Below, one piece after another: positions 44,841-58,663 of a DNA stretch of 64,000 nt. The DNA is from Verticillium longisporum (lineage: Eukaryota > Ascomycota > Sordariomycetes > Glomerellales > Plectosphaerellaceae). The number at the start of each line of letters is the position of its first letter. Position 1 is the first letter of the stretch. Location of the stretch: assembly GCA_019188255.1 (NCBI GenBank), contig JAETXT010000001.1, forward strand, positions 558,001 to 622,000, in the 5' to 3' direction. A program made the translations under genes and the position numbers. A model generated the notes under the pieces. The model was not told the DNA's origin, made no database searches, and worked only from the letters and a program-made list of their open reading frames with translations.

Positions 44841-45860
44841 TCAAACCGGGTTGCCATCATTGGCATCTGTATTCTCGTCCTCGGTGGACTTGTTTGTTTT
44901 CGGTTCGTCATGGTTCTGTCTAACAAGTGACGGATCCACAGCGTGCAACAGGCGATAGTTGGCTTCGGAGTCAGGATCGACGTCAGCAGCAGCAGCTGTG
45001 ATAGTGATGACGAGCCGATGTGCCGCCCTGTGTTCGGTCTTGGCTTCGGCAGACTCCCTTATGATATGTTGTCCCCTCTTGACTATTCTACAGAGGTGCT
45101 TGCCGAACGACTTGGGCAGTGTGATTCGATTACGCTGCTGTCCCAAGTTGAGCAGACAATAGTTGACACCATCCAATGCAGCGTACATCCTTACCCTAGT
45201 ACTTTGCCGATGTCGTAGATAATCTTGCCACAACTGGCAGATTGCCTTTGGCCCGGCGAACGACGCAACCTTTTGAGTTGCTGTGTCGAAGCCGTCGAGG
45301 GCTACCTGACATTGGTTTTTGGCCTCCACATAAGCGTTTCTCAGATGGCGAAGCCCGATCTGCAACGAAACTACCTTTGCCTGACGATCTAACTCGGAGG
45401 CGTCGTTGCGTGCGCGTTTGAGGATAAGGTCGCCATCGTCACCTTCACGTACGCCTCGATCGCGGGGCAGGACATAGTCGGGAGGGAAGGAGGGTCTTGT
45501 GCGAGCCCACGATGGAGCACGAGAATGGGTCCCGGAATGCATTCGAAGGTTTTCTGAGTCGAAGGGCGCCCGGAACATAGTCGACACTGAAAGAGATTAT
45601 GGACTTGAGGCGGATGTTAATTCTGTGGCTATCGTAAAGTCGTCTACATGAGCCGCTGGACCACAGGCACGCAGATGGTCAGACCTGGCACCTGCAGTGC
45701 GTAAAGAACCGGTCTCAACCGATGTGTCGTCGCTGTGGTGAGATGGGCGATCGGCTGCTGACCATGGCGGATGAGGGAAGAAGCCAAATGGCGATACCAT
45801 GACGGTAATATGGTCGAATCGATGGTGCTTTGCCTTTGGCCCTCCGTAGCCGTTTAGCAT
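44841..45860 (-). CDS. Hypothetical protein, possibly two exons
   Basis: Not recognised. A 246-codon frame runs from ATG 45578 to 44841. Its composition is plausible for a protein (helical QAKVVSLQIGLRHLRNAYVE, then AICQLWQDYLRHRQSTRVRM, and an acidic C-terminus). A TTTCAG acceptor lies just upstream. An upstream frame starting at ATG 45860 can be joined in phase through an intron 45587-45691 (GTGCCA...TTTCAG), giving 304 aa. The donor is weak. No known domain, signal peptide or membrane segment. Confidence 0.35.
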
Positions 45861-47126
45861 AGTAACTTTTTTGATGGCGATTTGACATTTGCATCGCGAG
45901 TGGCGCGATTGTCAATCAGACACCATCAATCATACTGGTATGTGCTTGATCGCACTTTTCCCCAACGTAGGTGGCCATCATTCACACTCAATCATGTTTG
46001 TGTTGTTGGGTCAATCCTCAGTTTTACTCTCAAGTGGTTTCGTGCAGTTGACAAGGATCTTCACCTCCAAGGGGCCAGTGCAATCAAAGCCCAGCGCAGG
46101 GAGCCATCGTAGTTAGTTATGCATGAAGACTTCCTCAACATCAAATTTACCATCAGACGCAAACCCACCAAGCTCAAACAATTCAGACGAAACAGGACCA
46201 AACCCAAGGGGGCCCAAGTAAGCTGATGCCACCGCCATTGGGGAACCCCCCCCCCCCCCCCCCTTTCCACCCTGGCTGGGGCCCCTTCGAGAACCCCCCA
46301 ACGATCCCGCACCATGCCCTGATCGCCCGGCAGGCAGTCCTCCACCCCCCCTTCCCTGATCGACGACCTCTACGCCGATCCGCGTCACCCTGCCGATTGG
46401 TCACTTTCCCACCCGCATGCCAGATGATTCCCCCTCCCGCAACCATGTCTCGTGCCAGCTTGAAGGCGCTTTTTTGGGGAGGGAGGAAAAAAAACCGGAG
46501 CGAAAGAAGAAAAGCAAAAGCAAGCAGAAGGAGCAGAAAATTGAAGATTGGGCTAACACTAAACGGTGCGCGTTCCCGCGTGTGGTGGATGCAGGGAGAA
46601 AAGTTGCGGTCACGTCGTCACGAGGAAAGTTGTCTTAGGTTAGAGCGATGAACCAGAAGCATGACATTTCGTCGTTCACTGAGGGGTTTGAAAGAGTACT
46701 GTTAGTGCTACTAAGAGATACGACTTCGAAATCACAACCCAATGTATCAGCATTTCCGTTAAATTCAATCAGGCATATTGTGTCTGTTCAACTGTAACAG
46801 CTTGTGGTATCAAGAGGAAGAAAGAACGTGGATTTGCGGTAGCCTGTCCCCAGGCGCAGCTGCTGGCTCCATCTTGCCATTTTGTCCATGCAATATCAAA
46901 AAGCAGAATGACCTGGGCCTTAGCCGGTGTTGTCGATATCCTGACCTGATCCTGGTCTGATGCAAATGCCCCATTAAACTGAAAGAAATAATGAAAGAAA
47001 ACAAAACGCTGTTGCTGATGCTTTGGTTCGTTTGAGCTGAGGCGCTCTTGAAAGGTCCTTTCATGATGCTGTCCGCACACCCCTCGGCCGTTCATCATAC
47101 ACTCATTGTACCTACCGAAATCACTT
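45861..47126. other. Intergenic region with a poly-C tract
   Basis: About 1.3 kb. It holds an 18-base C run and GC-rich low-complexity sequence. Short frames overlap the homopolymer and are not credible genes. Confidence 0.45.
46246..46263. repeat. C18 homopolymer
   Basis: Eighteen consecutive cytosines in non-coding DNA. Its true length is uncertain in any sequencing technology. Confidence 0.85.
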
Positions 47127-49556
47127 CTAGACTGCCGCGATGGCAGGCGGGCACTCTCTGTAGATGTCCGTCTTCATGTTCTGTAACCGCTGTCGCATAT
47201 CGATCAGATCGGCCAGTCGATCCTTTGGCGGATGGTCCATGTTCGCAATCTCTCGGTGTAGCGATGTATACTTCTCATAGTACATCTTGAACTTGTGTGC
47301 TTTGCGAACAAGATCCTGGCCAATGGGTTTGTATCGCTTATTGCTGTCGGCACTTGTGGTGCTGCCCTTGCTTGACAAGCCATCATCAGAAGTGTCAGCA
47401 GTGACCTTGCGCTTGCGGTTGATGGGGGCCAGGTCCGGAGGGAGCTGGCGTCGCTGCTCAAGATCTGAAGCGTTCGTCGGCGGCGAGGAGGCCAGTGGCG
47501 AAGATTTGGTCGGCGAAGTGTTCTTGGTGGCTTTATAGGGGAGACTACCGTTTGAAGCCAAGGAGTTTCGTGTCGTGTCCGCAGGGATGGGTCGCTGCTT
47601 GAGCTTCGTTGGAGGCCTGATCGGTGCCTTCACACCAGTTGTTGACATTTGCGGCTTCATACGCTTGGCGAGCGGCGCGCCCGAACTTGAGCTGCTCTCC
47701 TCCGGCTCCTCATCTCTGCGCCGCTTGACCGGCGCTTGTGTTTTGGCTTGCCTTGTGGGCTCACGATCCACCAGTCGCTCATTTGACTGCTCGGCTGGCC
47801 GTTCGACAGGCTTCGGTCTAGGAGGGTACTTAGGTCGCGGGGCCGGGGCCGAGGCTGGGGCTGGCTTTTCCTTCGGCCTAGGAGCCGGGGCTGGCGATGG
47901 CCTCTTGGTCTTCGATGACGAGACACTAGCCATCGGCTTATTGCTTGAAGACTCTGAATCGGAGTCTGAGATGAACTCCGCCGAGAGTACCTTGCCGCCC
48001 TTTGCCGGTGCAGACGATGAAACCCTGTCCTTCGCGTACTTGGAGGCCGGCGCTTTTGCTGGGGCTGCTTTGGGTTTGCTAGGCTTGTTCGACAAGAGCC
48101 TCTTGACTTGTGCATCGGCGCTGCTGACCTTCTTTTTCCCCGGCAATGATGAGTTGGATCGCACCGAGCTCCTCCCATCATCGATCTTGAGTGCGTCTTC
48201 GCCGCCCGCATCGCTTGTCCCATCGTCGGCCTTTTGAACCTTGATCTTCGGTGTTGGCACAGCCGGGCCTTTGGCGATGTTGGCTTGCAGTTTGCTCAGG
48301 ATTTTCCCCTTGCCACGCTCATCTTTGGGGAGCAGCTTTTGCCATTCGGGTTCCTCGATTCCCAACCGCATCTTGTCGAAGGCCCGAATAGCATTGTCGA
48401 TAGCCTTTTGCCTATCGTCAGGACTGTCGTAATCATATCTCCAAACGTCCAGTTCTTTCCAGTAAAGTCTCTTTAGCATCCACTTTTGTGCACTGTTGTC
48501 GAAGTCGGCAACCTTTTCAAGAGTAAGCTTGAAGTCGTCCGCCTTGCCATCCCATTTTGATTCCAGGAAGTCATAAGACTGATCTGCTGCGGCTAATTCG
48601 TGGACAATCATGGTCCTCTGACCCTTGGCCTTGCCCCTCGATTGTGGAGAAGCACCGTAGCCTTGGTAAAGAGAGGGAAACCCCACCGCTGTCACCGCTG
48701 GGGAAGAGGGAAGAGAGCCGCCTGTACCATACGACGCCATGCTCGAAAGATACTTGGATTTCGCCTTGGCTGATGGCTTTTTTTGTGTAGGCATCGACTT
48801 CTCAAGAATGCGTGAGCTATTGTTCCTGTTAGTGACCATCCAACTAGGTTTTCTTGCCACAAACCGCCCAAAACGTACTGCTTCTTCGATGCCTCCGCTG
48901 CTGCCATGGAATTCTGTAGGTTTTCTGCATCTGAGTCCAGAGCAGAAGATGCTGAAGACGAAGCAAGGTTTTTGGATCTGGCAGAAGCATTGTGTTCACT
49001 GGTATCAGATCGTGGAGAGCTTGGTTTCTGCCAGAGTGAGGTTGTGATTGGAATTCGAGAGGCGATCTTGGTGGATTCGAAGGGCTTTGTGAGGAAAATG
49101 TCGACGGAGGCGGGATCGGATATCGGCGAAGGCGTGAAGGAATCTGAACCGTACAGGAAGGTCTATAACAGTCTTGCGGTTAGTTTGGTACCCCACAGGA
49201 CTCGTCGCCTCAGGAAAGATATGGAGGCAAGGAGGAGAGAACGGCAGCACAAGCTCCAATTGCGTAGCCTGTTGTTTGTCATTCGAGCAAACGACCGATG
49301 TGGTCATGGTCGTCCGCACGACAATGCAATTATGCAAAGGGAAAGGGTATAGACGTGTCGACTCCAGCAGGGGGGGACTTACCGGGCTGTTTCCCAAAGA
49401 CAGCTGGATGTCTTCGCCATTCTGGACACACCTGATCATGTCCTCAATAACGCTGTCAGACAGACTGAGGGCAAAAGCCTGTGTAGGTACGCCGACCGAA
49501 GCGTCAGCGGAGCCCTCCAACTGGAGGCCCGCATCTGGGACCTTCAGCGAGGCCAT
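47127..49556 (-). CDS. ell1: RNA polymerase II elongation factor ELL (fungal)
   Basis: Transcription elongation factor of the ELL family, acting with Pol II in the nucleus. Three exons: 49556-49383, 49162-48879, 48816-47127, giving 715 aa. The N-terminal ELL domain shows ALSLSDSVIEDMIRCVQNGE, IQLSLGNSPTFLYGSDSF and, further on, MIVHELAAADQSYDFLESKW. The long middle is Ser/Pro/Lys-rich and disordered. The C-terminus has a conserved helical segment (VRKAHKFKMYYEKYTSLHRE) resembling the occludin/ELL module. Intron 1 is 220 bp, long for this window. Intron 2 has two in-frame acceptors 9 nt apart (48817 and 48826). Confidence 0.82.
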
Positions 49557-52500
49557 TGTGAGGTTGTGTGGAGATATTCAGAGGGAGGTCGCGAGTGATC
49601 CCGTAATACGAGTGGATATGTTGTAGCTCGGAGGATGGGTATGGTAGAAATCGGTGGCTCGTGTGAGGCTCAGACTCTTAAGAGGTTGGTCGAAAGAGAA
49701 GGTTCTCTGAAGGTTCGGCCGTCACATTGTCGGTACGAGTCGAAGGGGTGTCTAGGTATTGGTACAAAGAGGCCAATGGAGTGGATTGTCGGGCTTGTAG
49801 GTTGGCCACCTGGCTGGACAATACAAACAGCCTGACAAAAGGTCCAGGTGAATCACCGAACAAACAGGCTGTTCGAGTGAAGGGCCAGGTCGTGTGAGGA
49901 GACCGGAAAGAGGATGATAGAGGAGGAGGAGGTGAAGTGGTGAGGTGAGGTCAGGAGGATCCGAGGGAACTGGCACGCAGGCAGGCAGGGCGGGTCAGGT
50001 TGGAGGTACCTGACAATTGAGTGGGAACGAGGCACGGGGGACATGGGCCTGGAAGTCACGTCGTACCAGACGGGGAGCAAGAGGTGGGTGAGGGGAGTGG
50101 ATACAGTCACTATTTCCACACTCACCCACCCTCGTCTGGGCTGGACTCACTGCTGGCAGCACCTCCCACCGTCACCAGCTGTGGGTACTCAGGCTGTTAG
50201 TGCGCTGCGACAGGGAGGGTGCCGGCCGCCGTACCGTGCCTCGCAGCTGGCCTCGGCGGTCTGTGACTGGTGCAGGATGGGCCGCCAGCTGGAGGCTAGC
50301 CAGGGAGGGTTTCTGCAGAAGATACAAGCACAGTACTTGGCCACCTTTGGGGGCTTCCCTTCTCAGGTTGGGGCCTGGTGGGTGTGCTGGCCGCGGGGCC
50401 CAGCTTTCCTTCGTAAAACGGCAGGAGGGAGGGGGTGCAGAGTACCTGCCTCTACATGTACTTCGGGTACCCTCCGCAGGCGATGTCTCACGGGCAACAT
50501 AGGTAGATGTCTAGTCAACGCCTCACTTTGCATGGCGTTCAAGAGCATTCGATGGTGTGCCAATCGGCAACCCAACCAAGTAGACAGCAAAGTGATTGAA
50601 GGGCATCTTGTGCGTTTCATGGTCCATGGTCCTTGCTTCACTTTGTTGTCCAACCTCCAGAGGAGCTTGCTGGTACCTAGGTAGTTTTGTCAGCCAGGCC
50701 CGAAACTGGACCCCAGACCCCCGAAGAGTGTTCGTCTCCACTGGCTGGACTTTAGCTTTGCAGGTGGGAGGCCAGACGACTTGTCCGATGGGGCGCAAGA
50801 CCCCCATCATTTCTCCTCCCTGGCTGCCGGACGAAAAGTCGTCTCCTCATCATGAATTGCTTTGCAGACGTAGTGCACGTGGCCATCGGGCTGCCCACTT
50901 GGTCGCGACAATGTTTGCTTGTGTTTGGAGCTGCAGCTGGGCCTGAAGAGGCGTTAGTGGGGATCTCTGGATCGTCTTAACTCTCCGTGTGTTGCGGCAT
51001 CTTGACATTCTTCTGTGTCCGCTAGAGGCATCATCTCAGCCACTGTAGGGCGTCTGCTCGACTTCTCGACATGAAGGAGAAGACAACAGAGATGTCCGCA
51101 TGAAACCTCGCCGACTGGAACTCATCCGGGGCGGTTCCGCTGCAGTTTCACACCTGACAAGCAAAGGGCACGCCGCAGAGCCCGTCAGGCAGCACGGACG
51201 AGCTCACCCGCCCTCAGCCAATTCCCATCCTTGGACGCGGCTTGCGTGTCTGAGCTCAACATGTCTCAATCATACACAGATGGATCGACAATGACGGTTC
51301 GTCTGAGCCGGGCAAAGTAGCATTTCGCTGTCCAGTAGTGCACATCATCTGATCTTGGCTTCCCCATCGTTGCAGCCGAAGACGAGGCCAAGGAAAACAA
51401 ACCGCACATCAATGAGGTTGACTTCAAGATCCGGACGTGGACGGCCCACTCTCTTGGGTTACTTTTGACGGCTGTTCCGTTTGTGGACGCTGCAGCGATT
51501 CGACACTTTAACGCTCAGTCACGAAAAGTGGTTTTCTCGCTTCCGGCTAACTGACTGGGCCAGACCAACCTTGCCTTGCAGCTCATGTCAGCCATCCGCC
51601 GACGGAAGTAACACACTCAATCTGGCGCAAATGTTACTTTTGCCTCCAGCTCCTGTGACTTCTTCAGCATCATTGCTGAGGCAGTCGCAGCCAAACTTCG
51701 TGTGGACGATAGCCACAGTTGTGGCCTACTGACAACCTACTAGAGCTGTGGCTGAGGGGCCATCGCTCCTCAACCGGGTTAGTCCCTTAGTCAGGGAGAC
51801 CACGGACAGGACAGGGCTGGGCAGACTGGCTACCGCTGCTCCCGCAATCACAGATTGGAAGGGCCCCCATGGTCGTTCGAAGCGGTGATGGCTCACCCGA
51901 CTAGCGAACTACTAGTGCCCCACCCTCCCGGAATCGCACCTCATGGGATGCGGATTTGGGCCGATGAGTCCATCCAGTTGAGACTTTTGAGCCGAGCAAA
52001 CGAATACAGCTGCGGCGATAGAAGCGAGAACGGAGGTGCTCATCGACTTCGTATGATTGCCCATGTCCAGTGGAGCTTTCACGGTAACAGCACCCATGGT
52101 CGGACCTCATCGTCCATCTTGGTTGAATAATGGCGAGCGAGTGTCCAAAGTTTGGTCGTCTCGGACAGCCGCTACAGAGGATGATGATTGGAGAACTTGG
52201 GTCGGTGGTTCGGAATTGATGGCCGGCTCGAGTTTCTCGCCCGTCGCGCATACATGTACGATGAGAGGCTTTTGCGGCTGACTTTGACCATGCCGTTGTC
52301 GCTGACATCACAAAATGAACCTGCACTCGTCACTCCCGAGCGAGGGTGAGGACCCCGAGAACAGCCAGGGTCGATGAGGAAATGGAGCGACGAGTGGATG
52401 GGACGGGGGGCTCGAGCTGTCACTAATTTGGTTGCGTATCCCCCTGATGATTTAATCTGTGCGAGGCAAGTCTATGGCAAGCAACCATGCTATACCCACG

Positions 52501-55500
52501 TTGCCGGGCCCGAATCTTTCCCTCCCAGATCTGGCATGAGCCTCGCCAAAACGAAGAATGTCATGATGCTTCTGGGCTATGAGTTCTTGTAAAGAGGGGG
52601 TCTACTAGAAGAACGTTGATCACCTCACATAACAGCCCGATCTAGCCCAGCTCACATCACTTCAGCCCGCCGACACCCGCTCACCTCGCCAAACGATCCA
52701 ATCCGGGCCAGTCCGAGTCGAGTCTGGACAACCCTGCTGACAGTCCCTGGCAGTCTGCTGCGGCAAGACGACAGCGGTTGGAAGGGTAACTTACCCAGGA
52801 GCCAGGGAGGTACCTGGCGGGTACCTGGCCCGTGCATGAGCGACCAAGACCCGCAGGAAGGGGTGGCAGTAGCGCATCGCCGCTGTTTCCTCACGGGCGC
52901 TGGACGCGGTCGCCGTCGCCGTCATGGCCGACAGGTGGGCTTGTTACAGTGGAATGGCCTCACTGGCCCGGTGTTCTGCTGGCGTGACTTTCGAGGTAGG
53001 CAGTCTTTCACTTGGCCTGCTTCACCGCTGGAGGCCGAGCAGCGTTGGGCGTCATGAAACCGAGGTGCTGGGCAGGTCTGGTGACCTTGATGACGAACGA
53101 CTAGATCGCCCAACAGACGAGCAAGGAAACCGTTCTTGAGGGCGAGGCCGATCGTAGGAGTGGTTGCTAGCACTTGGGTCAGTCACCTGGCTTATCGCCC
53201 GCCCGTGTCGAACCTTGCGGACGCCTCCCCGACCGACTGCCTTGGACTGGGTGTCTGTCATCATTCTCGTGCCAGGCGGGCAGGAGCTGAGTAAAGTTCC
53301 CGGCAGGAAAGAGTGAAACTACTTCCTCAACGTGCCTTCCACCTGGATCAGGTTCATCGGGCATCGCCTTTCGATCTCGGATGCACTGAACCGACGCAGG
53401 GCAGTACAGAGGCAATGAGTGCTTTGGAGACAGCGTTGCTGCTCATGCCACGGCATTGATCTGGCAGGTTGTGTCCGGCATGCTTCTGTGTCTCGTCTCC
53501 AAGCCATCCGTGGCACATACCGGTCACCGAATGCCATTTGTCGCTCAAAGAACGAGGCGTCTTTTTCTTTTCGGTCAGGCCAGCCAGGTGGACGCCTTGC
53601 TCACGCCTCGTCTTGCCTCGTCTCGCCTCAACCCGAATCAAGTTCGTCAATGTGCTGCACCAACTGAAACAACCAAAAGGCCTGCTTGGGGCGAGAATGT
53701 GCGCTACCTTGGCACGTGTGGCGAGCTGGGCTCAACAACCTATATCGCTGGCTACACCTGGGCGAACGTATTTTTGGCCTGGGGCCCTGTCTTCATCACA
53801 CTCCGTGAGCGAGGATTCCATATACAATCGCACATCGTTGATCCATGTGCCGAACCGGGCGGGCGAACGACCTATTCTCAAGGGACGCATACACCCGTCG
53901 CAGCGCGCATCGCTCCTGTTGATCCCGCCCCACGGCCACACGACGCTGCGCCAAATAAAGTCAGGCGTCTAGATTATTCGCTGCTCCACGCTGGTAGGGC
54001 TGTGCTGAAGTGCTGGTCTGAGCCATGATGAAACCAAACCCGCTGCGCCGCCTTGCTTCTGTGCGGTCTTGCCGTCGCTGGCCCTGAGTTTGGGGGCTAA
54101 CGTTATCCCCCTACTTCGTCTCAGGGTTTTTCTTGGGGGTGTGGTGGCTGACAAGAAGCATGTCGAATCTTCCCCGTGATTACTGGTCATATCCATTGAA
54201 TTTATGGGTGCGGACACGAAGATATGAACGAGGGTGTACGATGCGCCACAAGCCGCCTTAGCTGATTTGCCGTGTCCAGCGGCGGACTTGGTTTGGGATT
54301 CCGAGCATCTTCTCAGTGAGTGGCACAGACGGCATCAGATTGAATACATTCTGATGCTGGTCTCGAAGCCTTGCGCTGCCCGCCTTTAAAAAAGGGTGAT
54401 GGCTGGTGCCTGTACCATTACACTCTGGATCAGTCGCCAAATTTAGGTGCCAAACGCTTGACGAAGCAGCCTATTACGCAGCACTCAAACGCCTGGCGGC
54501 GAATGCTTGGCCGATCCAGGCCAATCGAAGTGAAGGGTGCTCTTTTGAGTTGTACAGCAACCCATCAGCTTACACCCAGATAGGCCCGATTGTCATTTTC
54601 GCCATGGCCGTACTTCCCGTCAGCTCCGTTGGCATGTTGCATTGTATGTGCTGAAGCCAGCAGGTCGTTTCCAGCAGGCATGTAGACTTGGTGCGACCCT
54701 TCCTCAATGATTCGATTGATGCCCGACATCGTTCACGGACAAACAGGCCAGCATCTCGCATGTTCTCTCCTCACACTCCTGCAGGTCCGAGACTACAGCA
54801 CAAGACAACCTGATCCCCAGCACAAGAGATGGGACAGATGGGCCCCCCACCCTCCATCCAATATTGCCTCACGCAAGGCGAGTGTGCTGGCGGTCATGAT
54901 CTGGGTCTAACACCCATCCCCCCACAGGCTTGCCCCATTTGCCATGCTCTGCACTAGGCAATTGCTCCACGAGGACCGGACTGGCCCGAACTCAAGAATC
55001 CCACCAGAAGATGGTGTGTACCTCGTGTGACTTCAACATTGTTCCGGGCCACTTGAACCCCTGTCTTTCCTACTTGGGAAGTAGTCGATGTATCGTGTCG
55101 ATAGATTCGTACGCCCCCGTGCCTACCTTAGTCCCGCTGCTGCCCATATTTTGCCGACCACCTGAAGTGCATGTTACGACTCAAGAATCACTGACTTTAT
55201 GGAAGTGGCACCGTTTGTGCGCCTTTTGCTCTCCCCGGTGAGAGGAAGTCGAGGTCTCCCATCACCACTGAAAACTGCGGGGCAGTGACTCGACCTGCTC
55301 GGTTCGGAGCTGCCGCTCGCAGGGTAGGGTCGCACACAATGAGAAAAGGTTGTCAGCATGTTCTCAGTCGGTCGGGGCGGGACAACGTCGACCAGCGAGC
55401 GCTAAGGTGAAAGAGTCTCGCTGCCGTCGCTCCGACACCCTTCCCGCCGCCCAATATCACGGGAACTGATGGCCCCCGCATTTACCGCTTGGATATGCAC

Positions 55501-58500
55501 CGAGGCAAGCCATGAATGACATGGGTGCGGCCAAATACATGGTACCTTGATTGCGTTCGTCCGGAGAACAATGCAGTCCATAGTTGTTCCGTAAAGCGTT
55601 GCATAGCCCACTCCAAGCTGCAACCTCGGAGCGCCAGACCTTACGTGGCTGATGCGGCATTGAGCAAGAAGCGGTGGTGAATTGTAATCCGTCTTGATCA
55701 AGCACGTACCAAGAAGGATCGGCCCACCTGGGATCCTCTGATTGACGTCTGATGGATTTCCTGCACAGTCTATGTGCGTCAGAAGCTTGGTGACGAATGT
55801 TCAGGAACCTTGCTTGGTAACCATTTCATGAATCAGATATGTTCCAATCGCTCGCTGCTTTTAATTGGCTAATTCAGAGTCGATCCGTCTCCGTCTCTTG
55901 TCACCCGAGGATTGGAACACACGGTAGCGAGCTGCCGTATATTACTACATCAGGTGTCGGGAAGCTGCGGGCATGATTTGATGTGACTGTTTAGTCGGGT
56001 CATCGAGAGCAATTAGGTTTGCATGGGCCACGCAGTCCTGGTAGATGTTCGAGCCGGAACCACCATGGAGCAAAGTGTTCTTCAATGGGAACGTCCGAGG
56101 GCAGATATTTGGCCTGCGACAAAGCCTTATTGCTATTGGACCAACGACATCAACGACGAATCTGGGGTTCATTTTGTCAAGGTGTCCTGTCCTGGATCAT
56201 AGCTAGTTTCCAACGCTCAGATATTATGGCGCAATTGCCCCTTCTTGCCCCATGTTCGTTTTGGAGTCATAGTTCAGGTATGGCTACTAAGTAAGTGACT
56301 GCGGAAATATGATTTCGAGGGTGTTCGTCTCAAATCTCCTCAGGCAATAACACGACCCGGCAGGAATAAGTTCGAGGCTACATCTGAATCCGACACTCCA
56401 GTGTACCTGTCGTCTATTCATTGCTACTTGCCTCAAAAGGTCCTTGGCCTATGGCCTGGGATTGATCAAGCTGTCTCTGAACCAGAGATACAGGGAGAGT
56501 GCGACTATGCCTTGACAAGATTACGCCCATCAAGTAGGCTGCTAGGGTAAATAGCTTGAAAACCATGTTATGGAAAGAAACCAATGCTCTGGCCAGTGCC
56601 GTGACCTTCCAGCCAAGACTACAACAAGCCAAAGTTCTGTGTTCTATACGTTAATATGCAGCTACCTCTGTCGAATGTAGCGTAGGAAGGCCACCATACC
56701 ATGTACTTTCACGCAAGGTAAGCTTTGTTCGTCAGCCAGAAGATATGCCATGTCACCCGGCCTCCAACCTTGATTCGAGCCCGACACTTTCGAGCCAGGT
56801 TGAATGAGGGAGTAGAGAACGTTGGCTGGCCTCTCTTTCTCTGCCTCAACGTCCTCTTGGGGATATTGAACCATCATGGGCATCCACAACTTGGTAGGCG
56901 CCTTCTACAAGATGATGCAATCACAGCAACCGCGCCATGATGAAGCGGTCCGCACCTCAAAGCCCAGGACGTGCTCTGTCTTATAGCTCTACACCTGAGC
57001 TCCGCAGTTGAACTGTTATGGGATTGCAGGACTCTCCACAGCTTGCAGTTACGGTTCTGTAGGTAGAATGAAAGCAGAAGTAACGAGTCTCCTCGATACG
57101 AGTTGCGGACGCAGACACTTCATTCTACAGCATCATTTCAGACGCCAGTTCAAGTCGAGCCATTGGCATTGAGAGCAAGAATGGAAGCCATACAAAAGAG
57201 GCATGGAAGAATCGCTGGCGGTAGGGGAGGCACATAGTGGCAACCATCAAGACGATGTATTACACTCAAAGCTAAAAGTACAGTACGCTGTTGCATACAA
57301 GTCGTCTTGGTAAACAACCCGTAAAGAACTGACCCAGAGTACCTACCTCACGTACTGATGTCCCATGCAAGTGAGAGGCAGTAGCAGCAGGAATCCCAAT
57401 TTGTTCTCCTCCAACATGCATCTTAAAGCGGCAACAGCGCTTGCCTACTGCAGCAGGGACTTTTTGATGCGAGGCCTTCAGACCATCGTCTAATTTGGTA
57501 GTCTAACCTAAACGTACAGTTTATTAGCTGAGGGTTGTTTCGACTGCCATGCAGGAATTAAATCAAATCTGCTTGTCCATATTGAGCCCCGGCAAGCATT
57601 CTAGACCGGAGATCGCAGCGATTATTAAGAACAACACCGCGCGTTCTGGTTTGCCGTCACAAGAATATTTATCATGTTTTGCCAGCACGCACCAGCTTGT
57701 CCCAGAGATGTGGCCGAGCAGGAGGGTAGAGGAGGACGGCACGCACGCACCAGAACCAGCGTGTGCCCCTCACCCCCATAACCGTCGTGCTCCCATTGAC
57801 CCTCCTGCGGGCTCCCCTTCCCGCGTCCCCCGAAGCGGAATTTTGTGGACCGGTAAAGAGAGAGTTGGAGGACCCGGCCTTCTTCGCAATAGCGTTCCCG
57901 GGTGAGAGGGGTGTGCTTGTCCTCAAGCACCCGCAGAAGGCGGGTGTCGATCCTACCTTGGGGGCAATTTGACACTGCGGGCAGACATAGTGAGTGGGGC
58001 GGGGGAGGGGTACCGTTGCTGGCGACATCGGGGCGGCTTCCGGAGACAATGGACGGGATTTTCGCGTGGCATTGAATGCACGTTAGAGCTGGAGCTTACC
58101 CGTGGCTTATGGGGGGGGGTAAGATAGACCGCGCGGCCAAGTGCTCGACAGTCTTGACAGAATGATATTGGTTGACCACGATATCTGGTGTTCAAGGTCC
58201 CCTCGTCTGCTGATCTGGGTTCGGTACAGTTTTGGCCTTCATTGTAGGTATGGACCTCGCACCCAGCTTGCTCGATTGATTCTTCGAGCAACATCTATTG
58301 CGCTATCGCCAGGTCCCTCAAGGTTTGATCGCATACTGCACTGGATATGACCTTAAAATGATTCAGGCCTGATACTGGGTATTGTCTAGAACGAGTTGCT
58401 CAAGAACAGCCCCGCTGCGAACTATATCCATCGACGAGGTCGACCCGATGGCTCGCTTAGACGAAGCTACCCAGACCAATCCGTTTCCGAACACAGGCGA

Positions 58501-58663
58501 TTCCATATTCGCATCATGCCGTACTCGTTTGATCCTCGTCCACAGTTCAGAGTCTCGTTTCTTTCGTACGCTGCTGCGTCCCTCGAAGCAAAAAGGCAAA
58601 AATAAAAGGGGAACTCCGGGCTGATTTTAAGGTCGGTCATCGTATGGTCGGTTGCCCCGCCCA
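49557..58663. other. Nine-kilobase gene-poor region
   Basis: From the ELL start to the LC8 stop I find no conserved coding sequence. Short frames are abundant on both strands but lack domains. Composition is ordinary rather than AT-rich, so it is not a RIP-degraded transposon block. Candidate exons at 56414-56904 are listed separately. Multi-exon genes with tiny exons, such as the LC8 gene just beyond, could be missed. Confidence 0.4.
56414..56904 (-). CDS. Possible gene fragment: two phase-compatible exons
   Basis: Weakly supported. An exon 56904-56666 is preceded by a TTGTAG acceptor and ends at a GTAGCT donor. It joins in phase across a 47-bp intron to 56618-56414, which ends in TAG. The joined reading includes EKERPANVLYSLIQPG, GWRPGDMAYLLADEQ and FHNMVFKLFTLAAYLMGVIL. 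No domain is recognised and the 5' end is missing. Frames of this length occur by chance in this window. Confidence 0.2.

Noticed and set aside
51855..52326. Overlapping ORFs on both strands near 52 kb
   Set aside because: Short, mutually overlapping, and lacking domains; typical chance frames in GC-balanced DNA.
53456..54028. 190-codon plus-strand frame in the gene-poor tract
   Set aside because: No domain, overlapping long frames in another phase, and no splice-supported extension.
49557..58663. RIP-degraded transposon block
   Set aside because: No AT-rich bias, no terminal repeats, and no remnants of transposase or reverse transcriptase in any frame.
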